This document shows positions 6,021 to 6,033 of a DNA stretch of 6,033 bases, in pieces; positions within the stretch are counted from its first letter, which is position 1, and each line of letters starts with the position of its first letter. The DNA lies in the NCBI GenBank assembly GCA_016933355.1, contig JAFGBC010000127.1:1-6033 (forward strand). Direction: 5' to 3'. The position numbers were made by a program, and so were the translations under genes. The notes beneath the pieces are model-generated. The model was not told the origin of the DNA, searched no databases, and worked only from the letters and a program-made list of their open reading frames with translations. The stretch is from Candidatus Aminicenantota bacterium (GTDB lineage: Bacteria; Acidobacteriota; Aminicenantia; Aminicenantales; JAFGBC01).

Positions 6021-6033
6021 CAGGGGCCGCCGC

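Overview
This window comes from a high-GC bacterium. By eye, well over 60% of bases are G or C, and third codon positions are almost all G/C. The gene content is ordinary chromosomal housekeeping: peptidoglycan precursor synthesis plus the aspartate-to-methionine route. I see no mobile element, CRISPR array, tRNA or rRNA. Making its own muramyl precursors points to a walled free-living bacterium. An Acidobacteriota/Aminicenantes-like source is a low-confidence guess from the protein flavour, not something the sequence proves.

Layout, left to right. The plus strand carries only the 3' end of murB (ending at 427). Everything else is on the minus strand, so in transcription order it reads from the right edge: hom (homoserine dehydrogenase, 5973 to 4927), a PLP-dependent O-acetylhomoserine-sulfhydrylase-like enzyme (4865 to 3459), murA (3405 to 2137), a HIT-family (HinT-like) gene broken by one missing base (2125 to 1782), a YacP/Rae1-type NYN ribonuclease (1750 to 1265), and a Rossmann/DUF2520 oxidoreductase (1265 to 357). 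The last gene runs convergently 71 bp into the end of murB. Genes fill almost the whole window. The largest gap is the 61 bp between hom and the PLP enzyme, apart from the 60 bp upstream of hom.

How the genes work together. Hom makes homoserine from aspartate semialdehyde, and the PLP enzyme is placed to use an activated homoserine with a sulfur donor to make homocysteine or cystathionine. MurA and MurB catalyse the two successive committed steps to UDP-MurNAc, but lie on opposite strands here. The murA, HIT, yacP, DUF2520 block is tightly packed: the murA stop codon lies inside the HIT ribosome-binding site, and yacP and DUF2520 overlap as TGATG. It probably forms one transcript, with a candidate promoter just upstream of murA that would give a nearly leaderless murA message.

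I found no undescribed multi-gene system. The observations most worth checking are the HIT frameshift immediately before its catalytic histidines, the candidate leaderless promoter of murA, and the antiparallel murB/DUF2520 overlap.
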